Source: Planctomycetaceae bacterium (GTDB lineage: Bacteria > Planctomycetota > Planctomycetia > Pirellulales > Pirellulaceae). From it: 64,000 nt of DNA. A program made the position numbers and the translations under genes. The notes beneath the pieces were generated by a model, which did no database searches, was not told where the DNA came from, and saw only the letters and a list, made by a program, of their open reading frames with translations. The stretch is taken from assembly GCA_016794985.1 (NCBI GenBank), contig JAEUIQ010000011.1, positions 62,001-126,000 on the forward strand. Reading direction: 5' to 3'. Below, piece by piece: positions 16,602-25,887 of this stretch (the first letter of the stretch is position 1; each line of letters starts with the position of its first letter).

Positions 16602-19600
16602 ATGAGTAACCAGCAAAGCACAGGTTGTGTGGCACTAAAGTACTGTCTAACGGTGTTGGTTTTCGGGGTATTCTCCGATTTGGTGGCGGCTCAAGAGACT
16701 GGGCGAGTGCCGGTCGTGCCAAAGTCCAGTGCGGTTCGCTCGGCGGCGGCGCCGACTTCCGCACCGAATGTCGTGGCGGTGACCGAGATTCCCGCAGCCG
16801 AGACGACTCCGGTCAAAATCTGGATGCGAGACGCTCAGGGGCAATGGAGTGCTCAGGTTTTGATTCGCAAGGTCATCAAGATCGATGGTCCGATTTCGGG
16901 AACCGTGCAAGTGTACGCGAACAGTGCGTACGACATTTATTGCAACGGTCGACACCTTGGATCTGGAACGTCAGCTGACAACGGCAAGTACTTGGACTTG
17001 ACTCAAGCTTTGCGACAAGGGGACAACGTGATTGCCCTGCAAGCCCGCAGAACGGATCTGGAAGACCCAGGGGTTGGCGTCCGTGTCCGTTACCATACGG
17101 CATTGACTCGGCAAACCGTCGAGACGGATTCGACATGGGTGGTGGCTCAGAAAGCTTTGCCGTTATGGCGTTCTTACTTGTACAACGATCGAGCATGGCA
17201 AGAGGCGGCGGTTGTGCCCAGTAGTCGCACTGCCAATCAAGCCTTGCCTGTTCCATTTGCTTTGGCGGCTGATGCCTCGAGTTCATTACTTGTCGATCCA
17301 GCGATGGCGTCCGCAAATGGGACGGAACCAAATAAGCTGGAGCCAGGGGCGGCGCGCTCCGCCAGGCCGGCGACCCAACTGCCTCCTTCAAAATTGCCAT
17401 CGGCGCCCCAGATTGCCGCCCAGGGCCCCGTTGCTTCCGGTCCGCTGTCGCAGGTGCCAATCACCAAAACTCCGCCAACCGCTCCATCGCAAGTGACGCC
17501 CGCTGCTTCATCGTCAGCGACGCCTTCGGCCAGTGTTGTGGCGTCCACAGAATCCATGAATGCCACCGCGCTCCAAGCCGTGCAACTGGCTAGCGGAGCA
17601 GAAAGCGGCGCGGCAGCTGCTGGAGAAGTCGCTCCGATTCACTTCACTGATGAATCAGTGCCCACGCCGACGAATCCGACGGTTGCCCCTGACGAATCGG
17701 TCAAACCAGAAAATCCAGCGGTTCGCAATGGCGACGAAATCGAGTTGAGAGTGCCCGAGCAGTTTGCCGTAGAAGCCGTCGCATCATCGCAAATCGGCTC
17801 GTTGATCAAAATCGAGTTCGACGAGTTTGGAAGGATTTTAGCTTCGCGTGAAGCGGGCGGTTTGATCCGAGTGGATTTGTCGTTGCCGTTGAACGATGCG
17901 AATCGTGTCACCACCATCTGTGATCAAGTTCAAGCGATTCAAGGTATTCTGCCTCTCAATGGCTCGGTGTATGTCACCGGCGTGGGCCCCGAAGGATTGG
18001 GCTTGTATTTGCTTCGCGATGACAACAATGACGGCAAGTTTGAGAACGTCAGCAAGATCTGTAGCATAACCGGGCAAGCGGGTGAGCACGGTCCCCATGC
18101 CTTGCAGTTGGGTACGGACCGAATGATCTACATGCTGTTGGGGAATCACACCCAGTTAGATGGGCCGTTCTCGGACACCTCGCCGCTGCGTCGCCATTAC
18201 GAAGGTGACCTACTGCCAAGATACGAAGATCCATCGGGGCATGCGGCTGGCGTCAAGTCTCCTGGCGGGACACTGGTGCGTTTGAGTCTCGATGGCAAGC
18301 ATCGCGAAATTGTCGCTGGCGGTATTCGCAATGCGTATTCGTTCGCCTTCAATCAACAAGGCGACATCTTCATGCACGACAGCGACATGGAGTCGGACGA
18401 AGGAACTTCCTGGTATCGACCGACCCAAGTGTATCACGTTTTCGCCGGTGCCGACTTCGGTTGGCGGAGCGGATGGGCCAAATTTCCTGCCCATTATCCC
18501 GACATCGTGGCACCCATTGCGCGAACGGGACGCGGTTCTCCCAGCGGTGCGGTTGTTTACGACCACGTGCAATTCCCGCGGGAGTATCACAATGCATTTT
18601 TCACCGCCGATTGGGCAACCGGTCGCATCATGGCCATACGAACGATTCCCTCGGGTAGCAGTTACACGACGGAAATGGAGACCTTCATGGAAGGTAGGCC
18701 ACTGAATGCCACCGACATAGCGGTCGGACCGCAAGACGGAGCGTTATACATTGCGCTGGGTGGACGCCAAAGTGCCGGCGGGATCTATCGAGTTCGTTGG
18801 ACCGGCGAAGTCCCGGCCGCATTGACGACCTACGCGAATCCATGGGAAGAAATCATTCGCGCGCCGATGTTTTACTCTGCAGCGACTCGGCAGAAAATCG
18901 CGATGCTAAAACAGCAGTTGAGCGGGTGGGACGAGACCTTGCGCACGATTGTCAACAACAAAAAGAATGTGGACACCTATCGGACTCGCGCGCTCGACGT
19001 GATGCAGTGGTTTGGTCCGGTTCCCTCCGTGGCATGGTTGAGTGAATTGGCCACGGCGGAATCAACGGCGGTCCGCCGTAAAGTCGCTTCGATACTGGGC
19101 ACGATGAAAGATCCGCAAGCTCACGAGACTTTGTTAAAGCTGATGGATGATCCGGAAATCTTGGTCCAGCGCTCGGCAGGCGAGGCTTTGTTGGCTTCCG
19201 CTTTGCCAGTGGATGTTGAGTTGATCAAGAAGCGATTGACATCCTCTGATCCCACGGTGGCCACCATCGCGCGTCGATTGTTGGAAAATCAGGACCCTGA
19301 ATTGTGGCAAGTTTGGACAACCGAAGCGGCGGATGATGATTTGTTTACTCGAACCGCTATTGCCGGATTGACGGCTCAACCCTCCTTGAAGTTTGCTTAC
19401 GATTGTTTGGTGGGCGTCGATCAACGATTGGAACCGGCTCCCGCCGCCGAAGCGATGTTGCCACTTTTGCGGGTGACACAATTGGCTCTGAGTCGTGGCA
19501 ATGTCGATCCGGTCCAAATACCGGCCTTCGTCGAGAAGATCGCCAAGTTGTTTCCAGCAGAAGATTCGCGGGTCAATCGGGAGTTGGTTTACATTTTGGC

Positions 19601-20984
19601 CTATCTCAAAGCCACCGAGATTCAGAATCGATACGTTGAGTATTTGCACAATGAAGAGATTCCGAAACTTGATCGCTGGCATTTGGCCATGCACATCCAC
19701 ACGATTGGGGATCGACTTTCGATCGAGACCCGAATGGCCTTGTTAGAATTTCTCGAGGACGCGAAGTCGTGGCCCGGCGGTGGCAGTTACCAGCATTACG
19801 TGATGCAAGCAAGTCGCGATATTGCCAAAACAATTCCCAGCGAATTGGCGATCAGTATGTTGGAACGCGGTGTCGAACTCCCCAACGGATGCTTGATGAC
19901 GCTTTCCAGTTTGCCAAAACCTTTGGATGCGAATACGTTGGCTAAAATCATAACGCTGGAACAACAATTGATGGACCAACAAGATCCATCCAGCAAGGAT
20001 CTCAAGCTTGGTTTGACGGCGATTTTGGGAGAAGCGATTGCCGATTCCAAGTGCGAGGTGCGCGGGCAAGTTGCGGAACAGTTGATCGAGACGTGGAAAA
20101 ACGATCCGAACCGCCGACAATACGTGTCGATGGCGATGGCGCAGGCTCCGACCATGGAAGGGGCAGCTGCTGCGAATGGTCAGGCTCCAAATGTGGAGCT
20201 GTTTTGGACTCACTTCCTTCAATCATTGCCGCAACTTAGTAGCTTCACCGCTGACGAAGTATTTCAATGCTTCTTGAGGATGAATAAGACGTCCAAGAAC
20301 CCAGAGCATTTGCGGCATGTTATCCTGTTGGGACTACGAAATCCCGGGATCGCGCCCCGAGCCATCGAAGTACTGGAGAAGTGGACGCAACTTCCTGAAA
20401 ATAACCGTCCCGGAAAGTCCATCGCTGCTTGGCAATCGTGGTACGCGGCCAACTTCCCCAGCGAATTGCCGGCCGACCTTCCCAAGGCAACGGAATCGAG
20501 CCGTTGGACACTTGATGAAATCCAAAAGCAAATGAACCTGTTGGTCGGCGATTCGCATCGTGGGCAGTTGGTGTATCAACAGGCCAACTGCGCGAATTGT
20601 CATGTCTACAACGCCCAAGGGCAGGCAGGAGTTGGTCCCGACTTGAATGGATTGGTTCAGCGATTCTCGCAACGCGAGATCGTCGAGTCGCTGATTCATC
20701 CTTCATTGGTGATTTCCGATCGTTATCGCGCGGAGATGATCGAGTTGGAGGATGGGCGAGTACTGACGGGTATTGTGACCCCATTGGCCGATGGAAAAAT
20801 CGCGGTCGTCGATTCGCAAGCGACTCGGACCGAGTTATCTAAGATCGACATCGCCGAAATTCGCAAAGCGCCCGTCTCAATCATGCCCAGCGGACTACTG
20901 GACAACTTCAACGCTCAACAAGTCGTAGACCTGATGGCGTACCTGATGCAAGAAAAACGCGAACGCACGGCCGCCAATCAGTAG
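16602..20984 (+). CDS. PVC-type heme-binding dehydrogenase with HEAT repeats and C-terminal cytochrome c
   Basis: This is a 1460-residue exported protein. Residues 1-30 are a signal peptide ending ...LVAAQ. About 65-170 resemble a small beta-sandwich domain (QVYANSAYDIYCNGRHLG). About 215-375 are a Ser/Pro/Ala-rich linker. From about 380 an NHL/sorbosone-dehydrogenase-like beta-propeller begins (RVPEQFAVEAVASSQ...), typical of planctomycete 'membrane-bound dehydrogenase' proteins. HEAT-like helical repeats follow from about 800. The C-terminal c-type heme domain has C1330-A-N-C-H1334 and the downstream GPDLNGLV...SLIHPSLVISDRYR...GRVLTGIV pattern, which defines the family. Substrate unknown, probably a carbohydrate. 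An AGGGAAG site precedes the ATG. It converges on the octaheme cytochrome with only 5 bp between stops. Confidence 0.9.
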   Translation: MSNQQSTGCVALKYCLTVLVFGVFSDLVAAQETGRVPVVPKSSAVRSAAAPTSAPNVVAVTEIPAAETTPVKIWMRDAQGQWSAQVLIRKVIKIDGPISGTVQVYANSAYDIYCNGRHLGSGTSADNGKYLDLTQALRQGDNVIALQARRTDLEDPGVGVRVRYHTALTRQTVETDSTWVVAQKALPLWRSYLYNDRAWQEAAVVPSSRTANQALPVPFALAADASSSLLVDPAMASANGTEPNKLEPGAARSARPATQLPPSKLPSAPQIAAQGPVASGPLSQVPITKTPPTAPSQVTPAASSSATPSASVVASTESMNATALQAVQLASGAESGAAAAGEVAPIHFTDESVPTPTNPTVAPDESVKPENPAVRNGDEIELRVPEQFAVEAVASSQIGSLIKIEFDEFGRILASREAGGLIRVDLSLPLNDANRVTTICDQVQAIQGILPLNGSVYVTGVGPEGLGLYLLRDDNNDGKFENVSKICSITGQAGEHGPHALQLGTDRMIYMLLGNHTQLDGPFSDTSPLRRHYEGDLLPRYEDPSGHAAGVKSPGGTLVRLSLDGKHREIVAGGIRNAYSFAFNQQGDIFMHDSDMESDEGTSWYRPTQVYHVFAGADFGWRSGWAKFPAHYPDIVAPIARTGRGSPSGAVVYDHVQFPREYHNAFFTADWATGRIMAIRTIPSGSSYTTEMETFMEGRPLNATDIAVGPQDGALYIALGGRQSAGGIYRVRWTGEVPAALTTYANPWEEIIRAPMFYSAATRQKIAMLKQQLSGWDETLRTIVNNKKNVDTYRTRALDVMQWFGPVPSVAWLSELATAESTAVRRKVASILGTMKDPQAHETLLKLMDDPEILVQRSAGEALLASALPVDVELIKKRLTSSDPTVATIARRLLENQDPELWQVWTTEAADDDLFTRTAIAGLTAQPSLKFAYDCLVGVDQRLEPAPAAEAMLPLLRVTQLALSRGNVDPVQIPAFVEKIAKLFPAEDSRVNRELVYILAYLKATEIQNRYVEYLHNEEIPKLDRWHLAMHIHTIGDRLSIETRMALLEFLEDAKSWPGGGSYQHYVMQASRDIAKTIPSELAISMLERGVELPNGCLMTLSSLPKPLDANTLAKIITLEQQLMDQQDPSSKDLKLGLTAILGEAIADSKCEVRGQVAEQLIETWKNDPNRRQYVSMAMAQAPTMEGAAAANGQAPNVELFWTHFLQSLPQLSSFTADEVFQCFLRMNKTSKNPEHLRHVILLGLRNPGIAPRAIEVLEKWTQLPENNRPGKSIAAWQSWYAANFPSELPADLPKATESSRWTLDEIQKQMNLLVGDSHRGQLVYQQANCANCHVYNAQGQAGVGPDLNGLVQRFSQREIVESLIHPSLVISDRYRAEMIELEDGRVLTGIVTPLADGKIAVVDSQATRTELSKIDIAEIRKAPVSIMPSGLLDNFNAQQVVDLMAYLMQEKRERTAANQ

Positions 20985-20989
20985 GAAGA

Positions 20990-23464
20990 CTATTTGAGGT
21001 TCGTCTGGATTTCTTGCCAGAGCCCTCGATAGCCCGGATGTCGCGGGTTCAGTTGCAGAAGTTGCTCGACGTGCGGGACGGCGTTACGCCACATTTGCCG
21101 AGCCTTCCAATACGTGGCCATGGCCAACAGGAAGGCTGGTTCGTGGGGCTGACGCTCCAAGGCGGCGGTCAAGTGCTTTTCCACCAGCGGCAAATCGCCT
21201 TCCAAGTATTTCGCCATCGCGTACCGGTAGTGCAGCTGTCCAGCGGTTGGCAAGTGGCCAGCGCGATCCAACTCGATTTGCAATAACTGCTGATCTTGTT
21301 GCCGCAGTTTCGCAATCAGCTCCATCGTCTCAGTCGTCGGTTGGGGCGGCTTTTGCTCCAGCAAGTTGGCCAAGTTGGTTCGGATACCATACAGATTGGG
21401 CTGGTGTTGCAACGCCACGCGGTAGTATTCCTCGGCCCGCTCCAATTGCCCTAAGGCTTGGTAAATATCGGCGACGGCTGCCATTTCTTCATTGAGCAAA
21501 TGAACCACCAAGGCTTGGTCGAGTGCGGTCTGAAATCGCGGTGCCGGATTGCCAAGCCAGGCGTGTCTCCATTGCGGTGGAATCCCTAGCAACATGGTCG
21601 CCGCCTGAGTACGAATCAACCGCGTGGAATGGTTCAAGTTGGCGATCAAGGGTTCTGCGAGCCGACGGATTTCACTTTCACATTGCAACGCGGGAACACC
21701 ATAAGACAAATACTCGAGCCAGATTTGGATTTCAGTGTCGATGCGTCGCATCGCCTGAAAAACCACGTAGGGATCCGCGTCGTTGCACAAGCTCATGGCG
21801 GTTTCGAGCGTCTGGTCATCGGTCCAGTGAGCTACTTCGGCCAAAGCCGTGACTCGATACATTGGCGAGTTCGCTTCTTTCGTCGCCCATTGCAGGAGTT
21901 GTTTCAAGTGTTCCGGTTGGGCAGCATGGTAGTGTGGTGGATGCTTTCGGACTTCGTGCAATGTCTCGCCGAAAATAGCAGGCAGTTCTGGCTTGCCCAG
22001 CTTGCTGCGCCAGGCCAGGACCTGTTCCGCTGCCCAGCGATTGACGCGATGGATTTCTTGCAAGATCTCCGGTTGACCAGACTCGCCCATTCGTTGCCAA
22101 TCCTGATAGCGGTTGACCTGCGCCGCGAGTTCCGGCGGCAAGCGTTTCGCATCCAGATGGCAACCTGTACAAGCATTGGGAGTGCCAAGTTTGACGCTTA
22201 AGTCGGGTCGCGGAATACGGATACTGTGATCTCGGCGTGGATCAATGTCCATATAATGTCGCGTGGGCATGTGGCAATCCACGCATCGGGTTCCGGGGCC
22301 TTGTCCGGGATGGCCATGATGTTGCGGCGAATCATAAACTCCGCTCGGATGTTGATGACAGGATGTACACAAACGGTTGTCAGGATAATACGTTTTGGCG
22401 GTGTGCGGGTCGTGGCAATCGGTACACCGTATCCCTTTGCTAAACATTTTGCTTTGCAAGTAAGAGCCGACCTCAAACACTTCGTCTTTGATTTGGCCGT
22501 CGACAAAGTACGTCTCAGGCGACATCGGTTCGTAGAGCAGGTGATCGGCCATCAGGCCCGTTTCGTGGAAATCTTCGCTCAGCAATCTTCGCCGACTATG
22601 GCAGCTGGCGCACAGTTCGACTTGCTGGGCAGCCGTTGCCAACTTGAGCTTGACCAGGCCAGAACCCTGCGACAAGTCTCGAGCATACCAAGGCGTTTGA
22701 ACGAGGGCCACGTGTTGGCTGCCGGGGCCATGGCAGGCTTCGCAAGAGACATCCACATCAGAGAAAGTCGTCGCAAAGGAAGCGCGATGAATATCAAACT
22801 TTTTCTCCAAGTGAGTGCTGTGACAGGCCGCACAACTGGTGTTCCAACGCTGAGTCACTCCCGTCCAATGCAGTGGATCTTGCGGATGCAGTTTCTCGGG
22901 TACATCTTCCGGCCGAAGATAAAACCATCGCTTCTGTTCCACGTCCCAGCACAGTCGCAAAACTTGAAGCGCAGGCAATCCATCACGACTTGCCTCATGG
23001 ACGAAATCCACGGCGGCCGATTTTGTTGCGTCGGTCTTTCGATTCGGTGTGGGCGGTTGATCGCGAACGACCTGGACCATGTACTGTTGTAACGGATGAT
23101 AGGCCAGGACAAATCGAATCTCGAATTCGGCCAGAGCTCCATCAGGTCCTTCCGTCAGCACCAGGTACTTGTCGCCGCGACGCTGAAAACGACTCGTTAG
23201 TCCGTCATGTTCTAGTGATTGGTTGTCGAAGTTTGCCAACACGGTTTCGGGGGATGCGACGGCCAATGCTTGATGATGATGCGATTGCAAGAAATCAGCG
23301 TGTTGTTGTTGGTGGCAGGACTGGCAGGATTGTCGACCCACGTAATGAGCGGTTTGTGAAGCGACGGAATTGTGAGTAATGGCGGACGACCACAGTATCC
23401 AACCACAAAGCAAGATTCCCACAATGGCCAGCAGCGTCCAGCGATTCATCCACCGTGGCTTCAT
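20990..23464 (-). CDS. Octaheme c-type cytochrome with C-terminal TPR repeats
   Basis: This is an 824-residue membrane-anchored, periplasm-facing protein. A single N-terminal transmembrane helix (residues 10-29) is followed by eight CxxCH motifs: CQSCH at 47-51, then CAACH, CEACH, CASCH, CTDCH, CTSCH, CVDCH and CTGCH. Many extra His residues (HHHQAL, HHGHPGQG, HMPTRHYMD) could serve as distal ligands. The pattern resembles the multiheme cytochrome/TPR group related to octaheme nitrite- or tetrathionate-reducing proteins, but the catalytic type is not determined. The second half has HEAT-like helices and at least three TPR units (QALGQLERAEEYYRVALQHQPN). Its ATG overlaps the stop of the upstream small membrane protein by 4 bp, so both are co-translated. 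Confidence 0.88.
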   Translation of the reverse strand: MKPRWMNRWTLLAIVGILLCGWILWSSAITHNSVASQTAHYVGRQSCQSCHQQQHADFLQSHHHQALAVASPETVLANFDNQSLEHDGLTSRFQRRGDKYLVLTEGPDGALAEFEIRFVLAYHPLQQYMVQVVRDQPPTPNRKTDATKSAAVDFVHEASRDGLPALQVLRLCWDVEQKRWFYLRPEDVPEKLHPQDPLHWTGVTQRWNTSCAACHSTHLEKKFDIHRASFATTFSDVDVSCEACHGPGSQHVALVQTPWYARDLSQGSGLVKLKLATAAQQVELCASCHSRRRLLSEDFHETGLMADHLLYEPMSPETYFVDGQIKDEVFEVGSYLQSKMFSKGIRCTDCHDPHTAKTYYPDNRLCTSCHQHPSGVYDSPQHHGHPGQGPGTRCVDCHMPTRHYMDIDPRRDHSIRIPRPDLSVKLGTPNACTGCHLDAKRLPPELAAQVNRYQDWQRMGESGQPEILQEIHRVNRWAAEQVLAWRSKLGKPELPAIFGETLHEVRKHPPHYHAAQPEHLKQLLQWATKEANSPMYRVTALAEVAHWTDDQTLETAMSLCNDADPYVVFQAMRRIDTEIQIWLEYLSYGVPALQCESEIRRLAEPLIANLNHSTRLIRTQAATMLLGIPPQWRHAWLGNPAPRFQTALDQALVVHLLNEEMAAVADIYQALGQLERAEEYYRVALQHQPNLYGIRTNLANLLEQKPPQPTTETMELIAKLRQQDQQLLQIELDRAGHLPTAGQLHYRYAMAKYLEGDLPLVEKHLTAALERQPHEPAFLLAMATYWKARQMWRNAVPHVEQLLQLNPRHPGYRGLWQEIQTNLK

Positions 23465-23670
23465 CGATCCAAGTTTCTAGAAAGCTGAATCAAGTCGCGT
23501 GTTTGACTGGCTTTGGAACAACCGCCGCAGCCACCGCAGCCAAAACCGCGGTCAGAACTGCGACGTGAATTACTAGAAAACGGCCAAGATCGACATAGGT
23601 AGACGCCGACATATGTCGTCGCCCAAAGCAACGTTGCCGCGGTCAGAATGAGTTGCCAAGTCGAGGTCAT
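23461..23670 (-). CDS. Small membrane protein with Cys-rich cytoplasmic tail
   Basis: A 69-residue protein. One N-terminal transmembrane helix (LILTAATLLWATTYVGVYLC) is followed by a short basic, Ser/Arg-rich tail carrying the cluster GCGGCGGC. The layout matches the 'FeoB-associated Cys-rich membrane protein' type, in which a CxxC-like cluster follows one helix; no feoB is nearby. Its TGA overlaps the ATG of the octaheme cytochrome (ATGA), so it is likely made in equal amounts with it. It might assist heme, iron or redox handling for that protein. This is inference from position only. Confidence 0.65.
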   Translation of the reverse strand: MTSTWQLILTAATLLWATTYVGVYLCRSWPFSSNSRRSSDRGFGCGGCGGCSKASQTRDLIQLSRNLDR

Positions 23671-23817
23671 AGTTCAATCCGAAACAATCACCAGTTCCAC
23701 GAGGTCATTCTGACCACTACCGAACACTCCGTCAACTTCTCGGCGACTCAGGACGGCTGATTCGGTCGTTCGCAAGTGCGGACGGCGACCGGTCAATCCT
23801 GAGTACCCATCAACCAT

Positions 23818-24195
23818 CTAGAGTGCAAACGTCGATTTCTCAAAGGTGTGCCCGCAATACAAACAGCGAGCATGGCGGTTGCTCAACCGCCGCTGGCAAC
23901 TGGGACATTCGGTCGGTTTGGTTTGATTTTTTTCGTCAAGAACGCCATCGCGCAAGTCGATTTCACGCAATTTTTGGTAAAGGTCATCCTCCGTGAGTCC
24001 GGACCGCTCGCGAAGAATTTCCAAGAGCGATTCGCAAATCAACAACGTCTTCGCCAAACTCTCTTCGAGTGCTTTGACCCGTTGTTCAGCATCCCGGGCT
24101 TGCGAAGCTGCCCGCTGGGCGTCGGCAGCGGCTCCGATCGCCGCCGACCGTTCCCCAATTCCATCGGATCCGTACATTCCAAACAGACCTGGCAT
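23818..24195 (-). CDS. Hypothetical coiled-coil protein with C-terminal zinc ribbon
   Basis: 125 residues, not assigned to a named family. Residues 20-55 are Ala/Gln/Glu-rich and predicted coiled coil (AADAQRAASQARDAEQRVKALEESL). A helical middle (LLICESLLEILRERSGLTEDDLYQKLREIDLRDG) follows. The C-terminus carries two CxxC pairs (CPSC...CLYC) separated by ten residues, a rubredoxin-like zinc knuckle. The protein has no signal peptide. It is divergent from the Tad-like operon and separated from it by 268 bp. A structural or adaptor role is possible, but the sequence gives no direct evidence. Confidence 0.7.
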   Translation of the reverse strand: MPGLFGMYGSDGIGERSAAIGAAADAQRAASQARDAEQRVKALEESLAKTLLICESLLEILRERSGLTEDDLYQKLREIDLRDGVLDEKNQTKPTECPSCQRRLSNRHARCLYCGHTFEKSTFAL

Positions 24196-24463
24196 CAGTG
24201 TCGTCCTCGTGGTAAGCGGTCATCGAGACCCGTCAATTCGGTACCCTAGTTTGGTTGATTCGAAAACCGTTGTCGATCGGGCCTCGTTTCAATCGTGCCG
24301 GCTGTAGGGATTCTACTCTGTTTCGACCGCGGTTCGATGCACGTAAGGTTCTTTTCTTGAAAAGTCGCCGCGTCTTTGGTTGGGTTCGCGAGATACGTTT
24401 CAGATGGGACAAACTTCTTTTTGCGATTATTCCTTGCCGCTACCTCTTGGGAGTCACTCGACC

Positions 24464-24964
24464 ATGCAGAACAAATGTCAACGTCGCCTTCGCTTAGTGG
24501 AGGTCAAGATCCAGGGGCAGTTGTTGCGGCGCATTTGTTTGCACTGGACGTTGTTCCTGCTGTTGTCCGTCGGATTGACGGTGGGGCTGCATGTCCTGAC
24601 GAACGACCCCAGTGTTCCGATGGCCAATCAAATAATGAGAATGGCTGCCAATAATTTTTGGCCGTTTTTGGTCTTGGTAGCGCTGTTGCCCTGCTTTCTA
24701 GTGGACACCGTTCGCTTGAGTTCCAATTTCTCAGGACCAATCGTCCGACTGCGGCGCTCCATGGAAGGATTGGCTCAACGCAACGACACACAGCCCCTCG
24801 CGTTTCGTGACGGAGATTTTTGGCAGTCCACTGCGGACGCTTACAACGCGGTCGTTGATCGACAAATGCAAATGCAGGAGCGGATCAATGAATTGGAAGC
24901 GGAACTCAAAGAACTGAAGGGCGAGGACGCAACCGCCACTGCCGCGACAAAGTGTGGAGGTTAG
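24464..24964 (+). CDS. Membrane protein with HAMP-like region
   Basis: 166 residues from the ATG at 24464; the frame is open to 24380, but 24464 has a GGGAG site upstream and starts just before the first helix. Two transmembrane segments (ICLHWTLFLLLSVGLTVGLHVL, about 25-45, and FWPFLVLVALLPCFLVDTVRL, about 65-85) are followed by a HAMP-type stretch (NFSGPIVRLRRSMEGLAQRND). A C-terminal coiled coil (QMQERINELEAELKELK) comes next. It resembles a signal-transduction scaffold with no output domain. Its TAG is embedded in the SD of the next gene, so it leads the Tad-like operon. Role in pilus biogenesis is inferred from position. Confidence 0.72.
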   Translation: MQNKCQRRLRLVEVKIQGQLLRRICLHWTLFLLLSVGLTVGLHVLTNDPSVPMANQIMRMAANNFWPFLVLVALLPCFLVDTVRLSSNFSGPIVRLRRSMEGLAQRNDTQPLAFRDGDFWQSTADAYNAVVDRQMQMQERINELEAELKELKGEDATATAATKCGG

Positions 24965-24965
24965 T

Positions 24966-25394
24966 ATGCCATCTAGGATCATGCCGTCTGGAATAAAGAG
25001 TCGATCGTTAATATCGAAAACGCGTGAAGGTAGTGCCACGGTCGAGATTGCGGTTTGCATGCCCATTGTACTTTTGATTTTGGCAGGTGCTATTGAAGGA
25101 GCTAATTTTGCCTTCCTCAAGCAAACTCTGGCTCAGTCCGCGTATGAAGGGATCAAGGTCGCGGTTCGGCGAAACAGCAATGCCGGAGATGGCTTGGAGG
25201 CCGCAAGGCGAATCATCCAGCAACGCAATGTGCAAGACGTCAACTTTAGGTTCCAACCGGATCCTGCAACGGCAGCGGCTGGAACGCCTATCACTTTGAT
25301 TGTCAGTGCGCCGGGTGATTCGAACAGCCAGTTTCCGATTGGTCCATTTTCAGGCCAGACGATCAATGTTCGTGCGACAATGGCTCGAGAGTAA
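24966..25394 (+). CDS. TadE-like minor pilin 1
   Basis: 142 residues. A GGAGG site overlapping the previous stop lies 5 bp before the ATG, fixing the start against the GTG at 24954. The N-terminus has the type IV pseudopilin layout: a basic leader, then REGSATVE with the conserved Glu (E27), then a hydrophobic helix (IAVCMPIVLLILAGAIEGANF). The remainder is TadE-like, with QTLAQSAYEGIKVAVRR, the alanine/glycine-rich DGLEAARRII, and a beta-rich C-terminus. It is an inner-membrane/periplasmic pilus component of the tight-adherence type. No TadA ATPase, TadB/C or secretin is seen in the window. Confidence 0.85.
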   Translation: MPSRIMPSGIKSRSLISKTREGSATVEIAVCMPIVLLILAGAIEGANFAFLKQTLAQSAYEGIKVAVRRNSNAGDGLEAARRIIQQRNVQDVNFRFQPDPATAAAGTPITLIVSAPGDSNSQFPIGPFSGQTINVRATMARE

Positions 25395-25411
25395 ACGCAA
25401 AGGTCAATGTG

Positions 25412-25825
25412 ATGAGAAAAATCCAGACAAGGCTCCATGGGCCGACCAATCCTCGCACCGGAGCGGTAACCGTCGAACTGGCCTTGGTACTGCCGGTGTT
25501 CTTCGTGATGTTGTTTGCCGCCTTTGAGTTAGGCTACGCCAACATGATTCGGCATGGTGCAGAATCAGCGGCGTATGAAGCGGCTCGGTCTGCAATTGTT
25601 CCCGGCTCAACCAACTCGGACGTAAGAGCTGCGGCGGAGCGAGTGCTGGCGTCTGTGGGCGTGACACAATTCACTATCAGCACCCAGCCCAGTAATGTGC
25701 AGACCCCTTCCGATGAACTGGCTGTCAACATATCGGTGCCCCTCGATCAAAACCTGACGTTTGCCACGTTCGTCCAAGGTGTTCAATTCACCGGGCAGTG
25801 TCGATTGTCCCGCGAACGGCGTTAG
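25412..25825 (+). CDS. TadE-like minor pilin 2
   Basis: 137 residues, the second copy of the same family. The ATG at 25412 has AAAGG about 8 bp upstream. The pseudopilin leader ends RTGAVTVELALVLPVFFVML, with the conserved Glu at E22, then the hydrophobic helix. The body (MIRHGAESAAYEAARSAIVPG, then DVRAAAERVLASVGV) aligns by eye with the preceding gene, so the pair is probably an old duplication. Unlike the first copy it has no long basic extension before the leader. It would act as a pilus or pseudopilus subunit at the inner membrane. Confidence 0.85.
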   Translation: MRKIQTRLHGPTNPRTGAVTVELALVLPVFFVMLFAAFELGYANMIRHGAESAAYEAARSAIVPGSTNSDVRAAAERVLASVGVTQFTISTQPSNVQTPSDELAVNISVPLDQNLTFATFVQGVQFTGQCRLSRERR

Positions 25826-25887
25826 GTCGCGGGCTGAACTTGTGCCGGCAACCGAAAGCGGCTCTACAATAACAACGGAACTCTCAA

